Below are positions 1-5,903 of a DNA stretch of 6,233 bases, one piece after another. The DNA is from Burkholderiales bacterium (lineage in GTDB: Bacteria; Pseudomonadota; Gammaproteobacteria; Burkholderiales; Burkholderiaceae). The stretch covers positions 1 to 6,233 of the forward strand of contig CANFNO010000181.1 of the NCBI GenBank assembly GCA_947447845.1. The letters run 5' to 3'. Both the position numbers and the translations under genes were made by a program. Numbering within the stretch: position 1 is the first letter of the stretch; each line of letters begins with the position of its first letter. The notes under the pieces were generated by a model. It was not told the origin of the DNA. It saw nothing but the letters and a program-made list of their open reading frames with translations, and did no database searches.

Positions 1-507
1 ACCGCCAAGAATGTGATTCAGGCCTATCGCGTAGGCAATGCGCGCATCACAAGTTACGTGGACCAGCGCTGGGCCAATGCAGTGGAAAAAGTGGGCGGCC
101 AACTCAGCGCCGACGTTCGCAACAATGCAGTAGCCGCTGAAAAGAAGGTCTCTGCCTACTACACCAAGAGCGTCGTTCTGGGCACCGATGGCGCGGACTT
201 GGCAGTGAGCAAGGTTCTGATGCTGGTCGACAAGAGCGTCGCCCAGGTTGCAGCTAACGCCAGCCGTTTTGAAAAGGCCACAGGCTTCACGGCACTGAAC
301 ACCATCGCCTCCGTAGCCGTTCCCGCCGCAGTGGCGGTCAGCGGCGTGGCCTTCAAAGTGGAAGCCAAATCTGACCAACTGGTTCGCAGCATTGCCGGCG
401 TCAAGCCCCGGGCCAAGCGCGCCGTTGCCAAGCGCGCTGCCGCGACCAAACCGCGTGTTGCAGCGAAGGCCGCCAAGACAGTGAAGGCTGCCGTCGCGAG
501 CGAGTGA
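1..507 (+). CDS. Basic-tailed, alanine-rich protein (phasin/histone H1-like), 5' partial
   Basis: The frame is open from the window edge to a TGA at 505-507, giving 168 visible residues. A GTG at 13 could serve as a start, but the frame continues in a coding manner (TAKN) to base 1 with no Shine-Dalgarno visible, so the true start probably lies upstream. The body (about residues 1-130) is predicted helical, rich in Ala, Val and Lys with few Pro, and has no signal peptide. A patch around residues 101-117 is hydrophobic (Ala/Val). The last 35 residues carry 11 Lys/Arg and a single acidic residue, the terminal Glu, in spaced AK/KR units like bacterial histone H1-like tails. A helical body plus such a tail recalls PhaF-type phasins, which bind PHA granules and DNA. 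That is a resemblance only; I see no decisive phasin motif. It converges on gshA with a 4-bp gap and no room for a terminator. Function is uncertain: nucleoid- or granule-associated protein is a guess. Confidence 0.75.
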   Translation, partial: TAKNVIQAYRVGNARITSYVDQRWANAVEKVGGQLSADVRNNAVAAEKKVSAYYTKSVVLGTDGADLAVSKVLMLVDKSVAQVAANASRFEKATGFTALNTIASVAVPAAVAVSGVAFKVEAKSDQLVRSIAGVKPRAKRAVAKRAAATKPRVAAKAAKTVKAAVASE

Positions 508-511
508 GCCT

Positions 512-2050
512 TCAGGGAGAGACTGTTACCGGCTTGGCCACCAGCCGCTTTGGTGACAGGTATTCCTGCAGGTAGATATCAAAGGGCATGGTGTCGGCCG
601 CTTCAATGTCGGCCTGATCCCGCACCGACTTCGCGCTTTGCGCAGCCCAGGACGCTGCATCGGCCTCGGTCATCGGCAAGTCCAAAGTGGCTTGCCGGGT
701 CTTGATCGACTGGGCTCGCACAAAGGCCACAAACGAGCCGTCAAACTCGTCTTGCACCGCTTTCAGAACGCGCGCCGAGGGCGTGGTTTCAGGGTGTTGC
801 AGGGCATGCTCTGCGTCCAGCACGGCGCGCGAATAATCGTCTGTAGCAAACTCCGCATCCATTTGCGCGGCAATGGGTTTTAGTTCCTGCACGATCTCCA
901 GGCCCCAGGCGGTTAGCGTCATTGTGCCCTGGCCTTTTTCCAATTCCAGACCAGGCTCGCGACCACGCTCGGCAGCACGATGCTGGTTGCGTGCGATGGC
1001 GGAAATTTCCTGTGGTGAGTCATCCGGGCTATCGGACTGCAGACAATGCAACAAGAAAACGTCCAGGAATTTCAAAGTCTGCGCCGTAATGCCCACCGGC
1101 TCAAACGGATTCAGATCCATCAACCGCACTTCCACGTATTCGACACCCCGCTCGCGCAGCGCGTGCAAGGGGCGCTCGCCCGGGAATATCACGCGCTTGG
1201 GCCGAATCGTGCCGTAAAACTCGTTTTCAATCTGCAAGAGCGTGGTCTGCAATTGCCGATAACTGCCATCCGCAGACTTGACACCAATTGCTTCGTACGC
1301 GGCATAAGGCTGCGTAAGGGCCTGCTGAAGCGAGCTTGCATAGCCCGCCAGGCTGTTGTAACTCACAGCTAGCGATGCTTGCGCATCGCTCTGGTAGCCC
1401 AGGCGACCCATGCGCAAGGAGGTCGCATAGGGCAAATACATGGTGCCCTGATTCAAAGGCTGCAACTGGTGCTGCCGCCCCGCCACAAAGGTCGAGCAGA
1501 CAGCGGGTGAGGCGCCGAACAGGAACAGCGGCAAGAATGCGTGGCGGCGAAAATTGCGGATCAGCCCGAAGTAGGCCTCATTCGACACCTCCGGCACACT
1601 CCAGTTGTAATGGATGCCCGAGATGGTCTGCATGCGACGGCCATAGCGATAGCCCAGGCCGCTGCGGTAAACCGTCTTGGCGCGTCCCACGTTGGACGTG
1701 CCGTATTGGCCCAACGGGATCTCGTCATCCGCCGGCAGGCCGCACGGCATGCTGGAGACCCAGAGCATTTCATCGCCCAAAGCGCGCAGGGTGAATTGCT
1801 GAATCCGGTTGAGTTCATCCATGCAGTCTTTCGCACTGGCATGAACACTGGTGATGAGTTCAACCTGCGACTCACTGAAATCGGTGGTGATGTGCGGGTG
1901 CGTCAACGCTGACCCCAAGGCAATCGGGTGCGGCGTGAAGGCCAAACGGCCATTGAGCTGCGAACGCAAACTTTCCTTTTCTAAACCGCGCCGAATTCCT
2001 GTCAGGCGTTTGCGGGCGACCAATGCGGGCCCCTGAGAATAATTGTCCAT
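512..2050 (-). CDS. gshA: Glutamate-cysteine ligase, E. coli (type 1) family
   Basis: This enzyme joins L-glutamate and L-cysteine with ATP to form gamma-glutamylcysteine, the first and usually rate-limiting step of glutathione synthesis, in the cytosol. The protein has 512 residues, close to the 518 of E. coli GshA. Family blocks run in order: RGLEKESLR (21-29), GSALTHPHITTDFSESQVE (46-64), SMPCGLP (100-106), QYGTSNVGRAKTVYR (115-129), MQTISGIHYNWSVPE (140-154), YLPYATSLRMGRLGYQS (205-221), IENEFYGTIRPKR (274-286) and GVEYVEVRLMDLNPF (302-316). The early acidic residues and the QTISG-HYN block are those of the active site in this family. The ATG at 2048-2050 is chosen because the homologous RGLE block follows at the usual distance and AAAGGG lies 8 nt upstream on the minus strand. 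No frameshift or truncation is seen. The gene is transcribed away from the GGDEF-like gene and no gshB is in view, so the second step must be encoded elsewhere. Confidence 0.97.
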   Translation of the reverse strand: MDNYSQGPALVARKRLTGIRRGLEKESLRSQLNGRLAFTPHPIALGSALTHPHITTDFSESQVELITSVHASAKDCMDELNRIQQFTLRALGDEMLWVSSMPCGLPADDEIPLGQYGTSNVGRAKTVYRSGLGYRYGRRMQTISGIHYNWSVPEVSNEAYFGLIRNFRRHAFLPLFLFGASPAVCSTFVAGRQHQLQPLNQGTMYLPYATSLRMGRLGYQSDAQASLAVSYNSLAGYASSLQQALTQPYAAYEAIGVKSADGSYRQLQTTLLQIENEFYGTIRPKRVIFPGERPLHALRERGVEYVEVRLMDLNPFEPVGITAQTLKFLDVFLLHCLQSDSPDDSPQEISAIARNQHRAAERGREPGLELEKGQGTMTLTAWGLEIVQELKPIAAQMDAEFATDDYSRAVLDAEHALQHPETTPSARVLKAVQDEFDGSFVAFVRAQSIKTRQATLDLPMTEADAASWAAQSAKSVRDQADIEAADTMPFDIYLQEYLSPKRLVAKPVTVSP

Positions 2051-2242
2051 AGCCGTGGCCCTTTGTTCTTTTCTGCGGGCGCAAAGTTAACACAGGCGCA
2101 GCAATTGCGCTCCTCAAGGACAAGTTTGCCGTGCCTCTTGCGCCGATTCACATGAATACGAGACAAAACACATGGGGACGACCTGACGTGAATCAAGCAG
2201 GCACTCTTTTGGTGAAGCACAATAGAGGCAAATAGAGGCAAT
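2051..2242. promoter_or_regulatory. Divergent intergenic region between gshA and the GGDEF-like gene
   Basis: These 192 bp separate two genes transcribed away from each other, so both promoters should lie here. I found no sigma-70 site with both hexamers and spacing convincing in either direction. Structure seen: GCAATTGC, an 8-bp palindrome, at 2101-2108, inside the 5-bp-arm dyad GCGCA/TGCGC (2096-2110); GTTAAC at 2086-2091; and a tandem 10-bp duplication next to the start of the downstream gene. No small ORF with a ribosome site is evident. Confidence 0.5.
2221..2240 (+). repeat. Tandem 10-bp duplication carrying two Shine-Dalgarno-like AGAGG cores
   Basis: AATAGAGGCA occurs twice, back to back and without mismatch, ending 2 bp before the ATG at 2243. 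Each copy carries AGAGG (2224-2228 and 2234-2238), a partial match to the anti-Shine-Dalgarno complement. The proximal copy is 4 nt from the ATG, which is short; the distal copy is 14 nt away, which is long. Replication slippage is the simplest origin. Confidence 0.75.
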
Positions 2243-3457
2243 ATGCAATCGTTGGAAAATGTAGTCTGGTCCGTGATGCTGGGTGGTCTGCTCACCATTG
2301 GCACCATGGCGGTCATAGATGTGCTCAGGAGTCGCAGCCTGTCGTCTTGGCGCAGCTTGGTGTTTTTGTTCATTACCGCCAGTAGCTGCGTTTTGCTCTC
2401 AGGCCTGCCGGAGGATTTGTTTCCCTGGCTACCCGCAACACCGGTGCTTATCCTGAAAGCCAGTCTGGGCCCCTTGAGCGGCGCCATGGTGCTGCTTTAT
2501 CTTGGGCAATGGCTGGGATCAGCCGCAGACGATCGCCTGGTTTTTCACACCATCTCGTCAGGCTCCAAGGCTTTGGTGATTTGCGCAGTCCTCATTACGG
2601 GCATGTCGACCGTGCTGCCTCACGACTATGAGAAAGAAATCCTGCTCTTTGCAGCCATTCTCTCGGCGCTGGCGGTTTTGATGGCGACCGTAACTTCGCT
2701 TCGCGCCGCGCAGTTGGGCGACCGCATGGCGCGCGACATGACCATTGGTTGCATGTTTATGGCCATTTCGACCTCAGGTCTTTATGCCCATCAACTGCTA
2801 GTGGACAACACTGATTTTGTACTTTGGGTCCTCAGCGCCTTTAGCACCGTGATGTTCTTTCTGACCATGGTCAATCTGGCGATTCGCCACAATCGTCAGA
2901 TTCGCAGATTGGAGCGGCTTTCCGGCATTTCGCAAGGTATGGACCCCGCCACAGGTTTGCCCCGGGGCTCGGTGCTGCTGTCCAAGGTGGACGATGCCTT
3001 CTGGCGCAGTGCACGGCTCAAAACCAGTTGCACCGTGATCTGCTTGCATCTGCGCAACCTGTACGAACTCAGCGACGATGCCGGCCACCATGTAGACCAG
3101 CAAATTCTTGCTGCGATGTCAGCCCGCATGCGTCGTGCCGTCGGCTTTCGCTGCGTCGTCGGGCTCTACCATCCACGCTGTTTTGTGGTGGTCATGTCGG
3201 CGGTCAAACAACCCCAGATAGTCGACAGAATGGCCGAACGCCTGCGGACCTTGATGTGCAAACCGCTGGACGTGGTGGGACAAAACGACGCCATCCATTC
3301 CTTTATTCCACAGTTCAGCGTCGGCGCCGTAACGGTGACGGCAGCGAATGCGATTCCCACCCAGGTTATTGACGAGGCCGAGCAAATCGCGCTGTCCGGT
3401 GAGCGTGAAACACCGCCCGACGTTGAAACCGTCCACAGCACACTAAGCGCCCGGTGA
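2243..3457 (+). CDS. Seven-TM membrane protein with degenerate GGDEF-like domain
   Basis: The protein has 404 residues. The N-terminal half holds about seven hydrophobic segments: roughly 6-26, 37-54, 67-90, 107-124, 132-153, 166-184 and 191-214. A basic juxtamembrane stretch (215-226) follows, then a C-terminal cytoplasmic domain that starts with DPATGLP (234-240), the usual DPLTGLPNR opening of GGDEF diguanylate cyclase domains. The rest aligns without gaps in the early part: VICLHLRNLYELSDDAGHH (265-283) matches the LLLDLDGFKRVNDTLGH block. The residues needed for c-di-GMP synthesis are gone. The metal-binding Asp is His269, the substrate Asn is Ser277, and the GGDEF signature falls at HPRCF (310-314). 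No EAL domain or I-site RxxD is seen in the expected place. It is therefore most likely a catalytically dead sensor or scaffold, not a cyclase; this is inference. The ATG at 2243 follows a duplicated AGAGG block. The gene ends at a hairpin and converges on the SDR gene. Confidence 0.85.
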   Translation: MQSLENVVWSVMLGGLLTIGTMAVIDVLRSRSLSSWRSLVFLFITASSCVLLSGLPEDLFPWLPATPVLILKASLGPLSGAMVLLYLGQWLGSAADDRLVFHTISSGSKALVICAVLITGMSTVLPHDYEKEILLFAAILSALAVLMATVTSLRAAQLGDRMARDMTIGCMFMAISTSGLYAHQLLVDNTDFVLWVLSAFSTVMFFLTMVNLAIRHNRQIRRLERLSGISQGMDPATGLPRGSVLLSKVDDAFWRSARLKTSCTVICLHLRNLYELSDDAGHHVDQQILAAMSARMRRAVGFRCVVGLYHPRCFVVVMSAVKQPQIVDRMAERLRTLMCKPLDVVGQNDAIHSFIPQFSVGAVTVTAANAIPTQVIDEAEQIALSGERETPPDVETVHSTLSAR

Positions 3458-3460
3458 CTA

Positions 3461-3482
3461 CCCTTCGCCACAAGGCGAGGGG
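3461..3482. terminator. Hairpin between convergent genes, probable weak or bidirectional terminator
   Basis: CCCTTCGCC (3461-3469) pairs with GGCGAGGGG (3474-3482) across an ACAA loop: nine base pairs including one G-U wobble on the plus-strand RNA. It begins 4 bp after the stop of the GGDEF-like gene and lies 32 bp past the stop of the SDR gene read from the other side. Only TT follows on the plus strand and no T-run follows on the minus strand, so it lacks the U-tract of a strong intrinsic terminator. Confidence 0.55.
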
Positions 3483-3514
3483 TTGCAGGACAGCGCCGGG
3501 GTGCTTTGAAGTGG

Positions 3515-4429
3515 CTATTGCGGTTTGAGCATTGCCATAGCGCGCCCCACCTCATGCCCGCCTTGGGCGGAACCGTTGGGCGGCACCATTTCGGCGGTGC
3601 GGTCACGCACCTGCTCCATCTGTTCAGCCAGACGCTCAGCAGACTGCCCGTCCAGCCCGATCCATGCACCCTGCGTCAGGGTAATGTGTGCGGCTTCCAC
3701 GTTGCCGGCACCCGCGCACAGCACGGTTCGCGTGGGTGCATCCTGCCCCACCAACACCAGCATGGCCGGGGATACCGCCTGGGGCTGTAGCGCGGCCAGT
3801 ATTTCAGCGGGCATCAGGTCTTCGGTCATGCGCGTGGCGGCCGTGGGCGCCAGGCAATTGACGCGAATGTCGTGCTTTGCGCCTTCCAGCCCGAGCGTCT
3901 GCATCAAGCCAACCAGCGCCAGCTTGGCAGCGCCATAGTTGCTCTGACCAAAGTTGCCATAGAGGCCTGTGCTGGAAGTGGTCATCAAAATGCGGCCGTA
4001 TTTTTGTTCGACCATGTGGGGCCAGGCGGCTTTGGTGCAATGCACTGCACCCATCAAGTGCACATCCAGCACCAGACGGAAGTCGGCCAGGTCCATCTTG
4101 GAAAATGTCTTGTCGCGCAGAATGCCGGCGTTGTTGACCACGATGTCGATGCGGCCCCAGGTATCCACCGCCTGTTTGACCATGGCCTGCACGGCATCCC
4201 AATCCGTGACCGAGGCACCGTTGGCGATGGCTTCGCCACCGGCGGCACGAATCTCTTCCACCACATGCTCTGCAGCCGTGAGCGAGCTGCCTGAGCCGTC
4301 CCGCGCTCCACCCAGATCGTTGACCAGCACCTTGGCCCCACGCGCCGCCAGTGCCAAAGCATGTTGGCGACCCAAACCACCACCGGCGCCGGTCACAATT
4401 GCCACGCGACCTTTGAAATCAATCGTCAT
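3515..4429 (-). CDS. SDR-family 3-hydroxyacyl-CoA dehydrogenase-like protein (MFE-2 type)
   Basis: A 304-residue NAD(P)(H)-dependent short-chain dehydrogenase. The cofactor motif is TGAGGGLG (13-20). An NDLGG stretch (37-41) follows, with the Asp at 38 favouring NAD(H). NNAG is at 99-102, and the catalytic residues are Ser152, Tyr165 and Lys169 in YGAAK. Close matches to the human HSD17B4 (peroxisomal multifunctional enzyme 2) dehydrogenase domain include VNDLGG, VVEEIR, RIDIVVNNAGILRD, the VHLxG block, AAWPHM, QKYGRI, GLYGNFGQSNY and AGWIG-like GAWIG (254-258). In that family the SDR oxidises (3R)-hydroxyacyl-CoA to 3-ketoacyl-CoA. The usual catalytic Asn of classical SDRs is His124 here, as in MFE-2. 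The protein stops after the SDR unit and its C-terminal extension, with no hydratase or SCP2 domain. The ATG at 4427-4429 is supported by GGAG 6 nt upstream. The exact substrate is not shown by the sequence. Confidence 0.9.
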   Translation of the reverse strand: MTIDFKGRVAIVTGAGGGLGRQHALALAARGAKVLVNDLGGARDGSGSSLTAAEHVVEEIRAAGGEAIANGASVTDWDAVQAMVKQAVDTWGRIDIVVNNAGILRDKTFSKMDLADFRLVLDVHLMGAVHCTKAAWPHMVEQKYGRILMTTSSTGLYGNFGQSNYGAAKLALVGLMQTLGLEGAKHDIRVNCLAPTAATRMTEDLMPAEILAALQPQAVSPAMLVLVGQDAPTRTVLCAGAGNVEAAHITLTQGAWIGLDGQSAERLAEQMEQVRDRTAEMVPPNGSAQGGHEVGRAMAMLKPQ

Positions 4430-4460
4430 TCAAAACTCCAAAAAAATGCCATTCTTTTAT

Positions 4461-4475
4461 CTGACAATAAGTCAG
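4461..4475. promoter_or_regulatory. Operator-like inverted repeat CTGAC-N5-GTCAG
   Basis: CTGACAATAAGTCAG is a perfect 5-bp dyad around an AT-rich 5-bp centre, the general shape of a TetR- or GntR-type operator. It sits midway between the divergent SDR and NUDIX starts, where one bound regulator could affect both. No regulator gene is in the window. Short dyads arise by chance, so this is a candidate only. Confidence 0.3.
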
Positions 4476-4488
4476 CCATTCTTGGCTG
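4473..4488. promoter_or_regulatory. Second inverted repeat CAGCCA-N4-TGGCTG overlapping the first
   Basis: CAGCCA and TGGCTG form a perfect 6-bp dyad with a TTCT centre. It shares CAG (4473-4475) with the dyad at 4461-4475. In RNA reading toward the NUDIX gene it would form a small hairpin 16 nt before the start codon. It could be an operator, a leader hairpin or chance. Confidence 0.25.
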
Positions 4489-4504
4489 CAGCAAGACCCC
4501 ACCC

Positions 4505-5380
4505 ATGGAAATAAGCTCCGAAATCGTTCTTACACCACCACGGGATGCCGCCACCGTCATCATTCTCAGGGATAGCCCTTTGGGCCTTGAAGTATTTTTG
4601 GTCAAACGCCACGGTCTGTCTGATGTGCTGGGCGGCGCCTATGTTTTTCCGGGCGGCAAACTCGACGACAGCGATCTGCAGTTGGCCAGCATCGCCCATC
4701 TGGACCAGGACTCGCATGCCTTGCATAGCGCGCTGGGCGAGCCGGACTTGCCTCTGGACGTGGCACGCGGCTTGTATGTCGCTGCGCTGCGCGAAGCGTT
4801 TGAAGAGTGCGGCGTGCTGTTTGCACAGGACACTGCGCACCGGCATAGTCTGCAGCTCGCAGAGCAAATCAAGGCCGGGCAATCCTTCAACGCGGTACTG
4901 GGGCACTTGCAATTGCGCCTGCAGACACAGGCCCTGCAGCCGTGGTCGCGCTGGATCACACCCAAAATGCCTTCCATCTCCAGCAAGCGCTTTGATACGC
5001 GCTTCTTTGTGGCTGCGCTGCCAGCCGAGCAGATCGCCAGCCACGACAACGTGGAAACCACCGAAAGCGTCTGGCTGCCGCCGCGCATGGCACTGGAGCA
5101 ATACTGGGACAACCAAATCGCCCTGGCGCCGCCGCAAATCATGACGCTGGCCCACCTCTCGCGTTACCCCAATGTGGCCAGCGCCCTGCATGCCGCGCGC
5201 AGCACACAGCCAGCGTTGATTGCGCCTGAGCCCTTTGACGACCAGGGTGAGCGCGTTCTCTGCTACCCCGGTGACCCGCGCCACAGCACTAGCACACGGG
5301 CCATGCCAGGCCCTACACGCCTGCGCTATCGCAACAAGCGCTTCGAACCCGACGGCGGCTTCACGGCCCTGTTCGCATGA
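4505..5380 (+). CDS. NUDIX hydrolase, NUDT19-like (probable CoA/acyl-CoA or nucleotide diphosphatase)
   Basis: A 291-residue NUDIX protein. It opens with AATVIILRD (15-23) and EVFLVKRH (29-36), then GGAYVFPGGKLDDSD (43-57), the first half of a NUDIX box. About 40 residues later comes LREAFEECGVL (95-105), which supplies the REUxEExGU half with metal-binding Glu97, Glu100 and Glu101. A NUDIX box split by an insertion, followed by WITP (150-153), RFDTRFF (162-168) and E-SVWLPP (187-193), is the pattern of the NUDT19 group. Mammalian NUDT19 is a peroxisomal CoA diphosphatase. Activity here on CoA esters is inferred; other nucleoside diphosphate substrates are possible. The frame stays open upstream to an ATG at 4361, but that would run into the SDR coding sequence and add unrelated residues, so ATG 4505 is chosen despite lacking a clear Shine-Dalgarno. 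The end overlaps the next gene by ATGA, so the two are probably co-transcribed. Confidence 0.88.
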   Translation: MEISSEIVLTPPRDAATVIILRDSPLGLEVFLVKRHGLSDVLGGAYVFPGGKLDDSDLQLASIAHLDQDSHALHSALGEPDLPLDVARGLYVAALREAFEECGVLFAQDTAHRHSLQLAEQIKAGQSFNAVLGHLQLRLQTQALQPWSRWITPKMPSISSKRFDTRFFVAALPAEQIASHDNVETTESVWLPPRMALEQYWDNQIALAPPQIMTLAHLSRYPNVASALHAARSTQPALIAPEPFDDQGERVLCYPGDPRHSTSTRAMPGPTRLRYRNKRFEPDGGFTALFA

Positions 5381-5889
5381 ACCTTATAGGACGTCGGGCA
5401 ATCTATGCCTTGCTCGTGCCACTGGCACTGGCAGGCTGTTCGAGTGCACCCGTGCAAGTGCAAGCCCCGCCTTCTGCGCAGGCACCTTCCGAGCCAGAGA
5501 TCCCTTCGCGATTGACATTGGAGCAGTCCAATGACGTCACCTTGCATGCCATCAGCCTGGTCGGCACCCCGTATCGCTGGGGCGGAAATACGCCGGAAAC
5601 TGGTTTTGACTGCAGCGGCCTGATCGGTTACGTCTACAAATCAAGCGCAGGTGTTCTGTCGCCGCGCACGGTTGCGGCGCTGACCTACTGGGGGCAACCT
5701 GTGCCGACCGCCTCGGTGCGTACCGGCGATCTGGTGGTGTTTACACAAAACGGTGTGGCCAACCATGCCGGCATCTATGTGGGTGAGGGGCGTTTTGTGC
5801 ATGCGCCTTCCAAGGGCGGCGAAGTGCGGCTGGACACCTTAAATTCCAAATACTGGGCCAAGCAGCCCGTTAGCTACCGCCGCCCGTAA
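5377..5889 (+). CDS. NlpC/P60 outer-membrane lipoprotein, MepS/Spr-like murein endopeptidase
   Basis: A 170-residue lipoprotein. A short basic N-terminus (GRR, 5-7) and hydrophobic core end in a LALAGC lipobox with Cys21 as the lipidated residue. Ser at +2 predicts sorting to the outer membrane, so the domain faces the periplasm. A Pro/Ala/Gln linker (24-43) leads to the NlpC/P60 fold: GTPYRWGGNTPETGFDCSGL (63-82), RTGDLVVF (115-122), NHAGIYVG (129-136) and FVHAPSKGG (140-148). The catalytic residues are Cys79, His130 and His142. Their spacing (51 and 63) equals that of Cys68, His119 and His131 in E. coli MepS, which cleaves D-Ala-mDAP crosslinks so the cell wall can expand. The same bond is likely here. 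The ATG at 5377 lies in an ATGA overlap with the NUDIX stop and has no clear Shine-Dalgarno, which suggests translation by re-initiation. The gene converges on the next with a 14-bp gap. Confidence 0.93.
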   Translation: MNLIGRRAIYALLVPLALAGCSSAPVQVQAPPSAQAPSEPEIPSRLTLEQSNDVTLHAISLVGTPYRWGGNTPETGFDCSGLIGYVYKSSAGVLSPRTVAALTYWGQPVPTASVRTGDLVVFTQNGVANHAGIYVGEGRFVHAPSKGGEVRLDTLNSKYWAKQPVSYRRP

Positions 5890-5903
5890 TCAGGGCAGGC
5901 CAC

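Larger units (their letters stand above)
4430..4504. promoter_or_regulatory. Divergent control region between SDR and NUDIX genes
   Basis: These 75 bp separate the two start codons. The SDR side has a good ribosome site: CTCC at 4436-4439, GGAG on the minus strand, 6 nt before the ATG. The NUDIX side has none that I can recognise. A run of seven A (4440-4446) and an AT-rich stretch to 4470 are the most promoter-like parts. On the minus strand TTGCTG (4494-4489) and CTTATT (4471-4466) have a 17-bp spacer but the second is a poor -10, so I do not call a promoter. Two overlapping dyads occupy 4461-4488. Confidence 0.5.

Noticed and set aside
2096..2110. GCGCA-GCAAT-TGCGC dyad with an inner GCAATTGC palindrome as an operator
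   Set aside because: Arms are only 5 bp in a GC-rich region, with no second copy nearby; noted in the intergenic entry but not called as a site.
2200..2213. Possible sigma-54 promoter (GGCACTCTTTTGGT) before the GGDEF-like gene
   Set aside because: The -24 GG is present but the -12 element reads GT, not the near-invariant GC, at the required spacing.
2002..2487. Minus-strand frame spanning the gshA start, the intergenic region and the GGDEF-like gene start
   Set aside because: It overlaps two well-supported genes out of frame, and its translation has no domain or composition typical of coding sequence.
2933..3223. Active diguanylate cyclase call for the membrane protein
   Set aside because: The GGDEF signature and metal-binding acidic residues are all replaced, so synthesis of c-di-GMP is not supported.
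3515..4429. Assignment of the SDR as FabG (3-oxoacyl-ACP reductase)
   Set aside because: The long NDLGG region, VHLxG in place of the usual Asn, GIYGNFGQ-like block and C-terminal WIG extension fit MFE-2-type enzymes; FabG is shorter, about 245 residues.
4361..4504. Upstream extension of the NUDIX frame to an ATG at 4361
   Set aside because: The extra 48 residues overlap the start of the SDR gene on the other strand, show no family similarity and cross the control region.
4472..5284. Long open frame on the minus strand opposite the NUDIX gene
   Set aside because: It mirrors a well-supported gene with clear NUDIX motifs; its translation has no recognisable domain and is explained by GC-biased codon positions.
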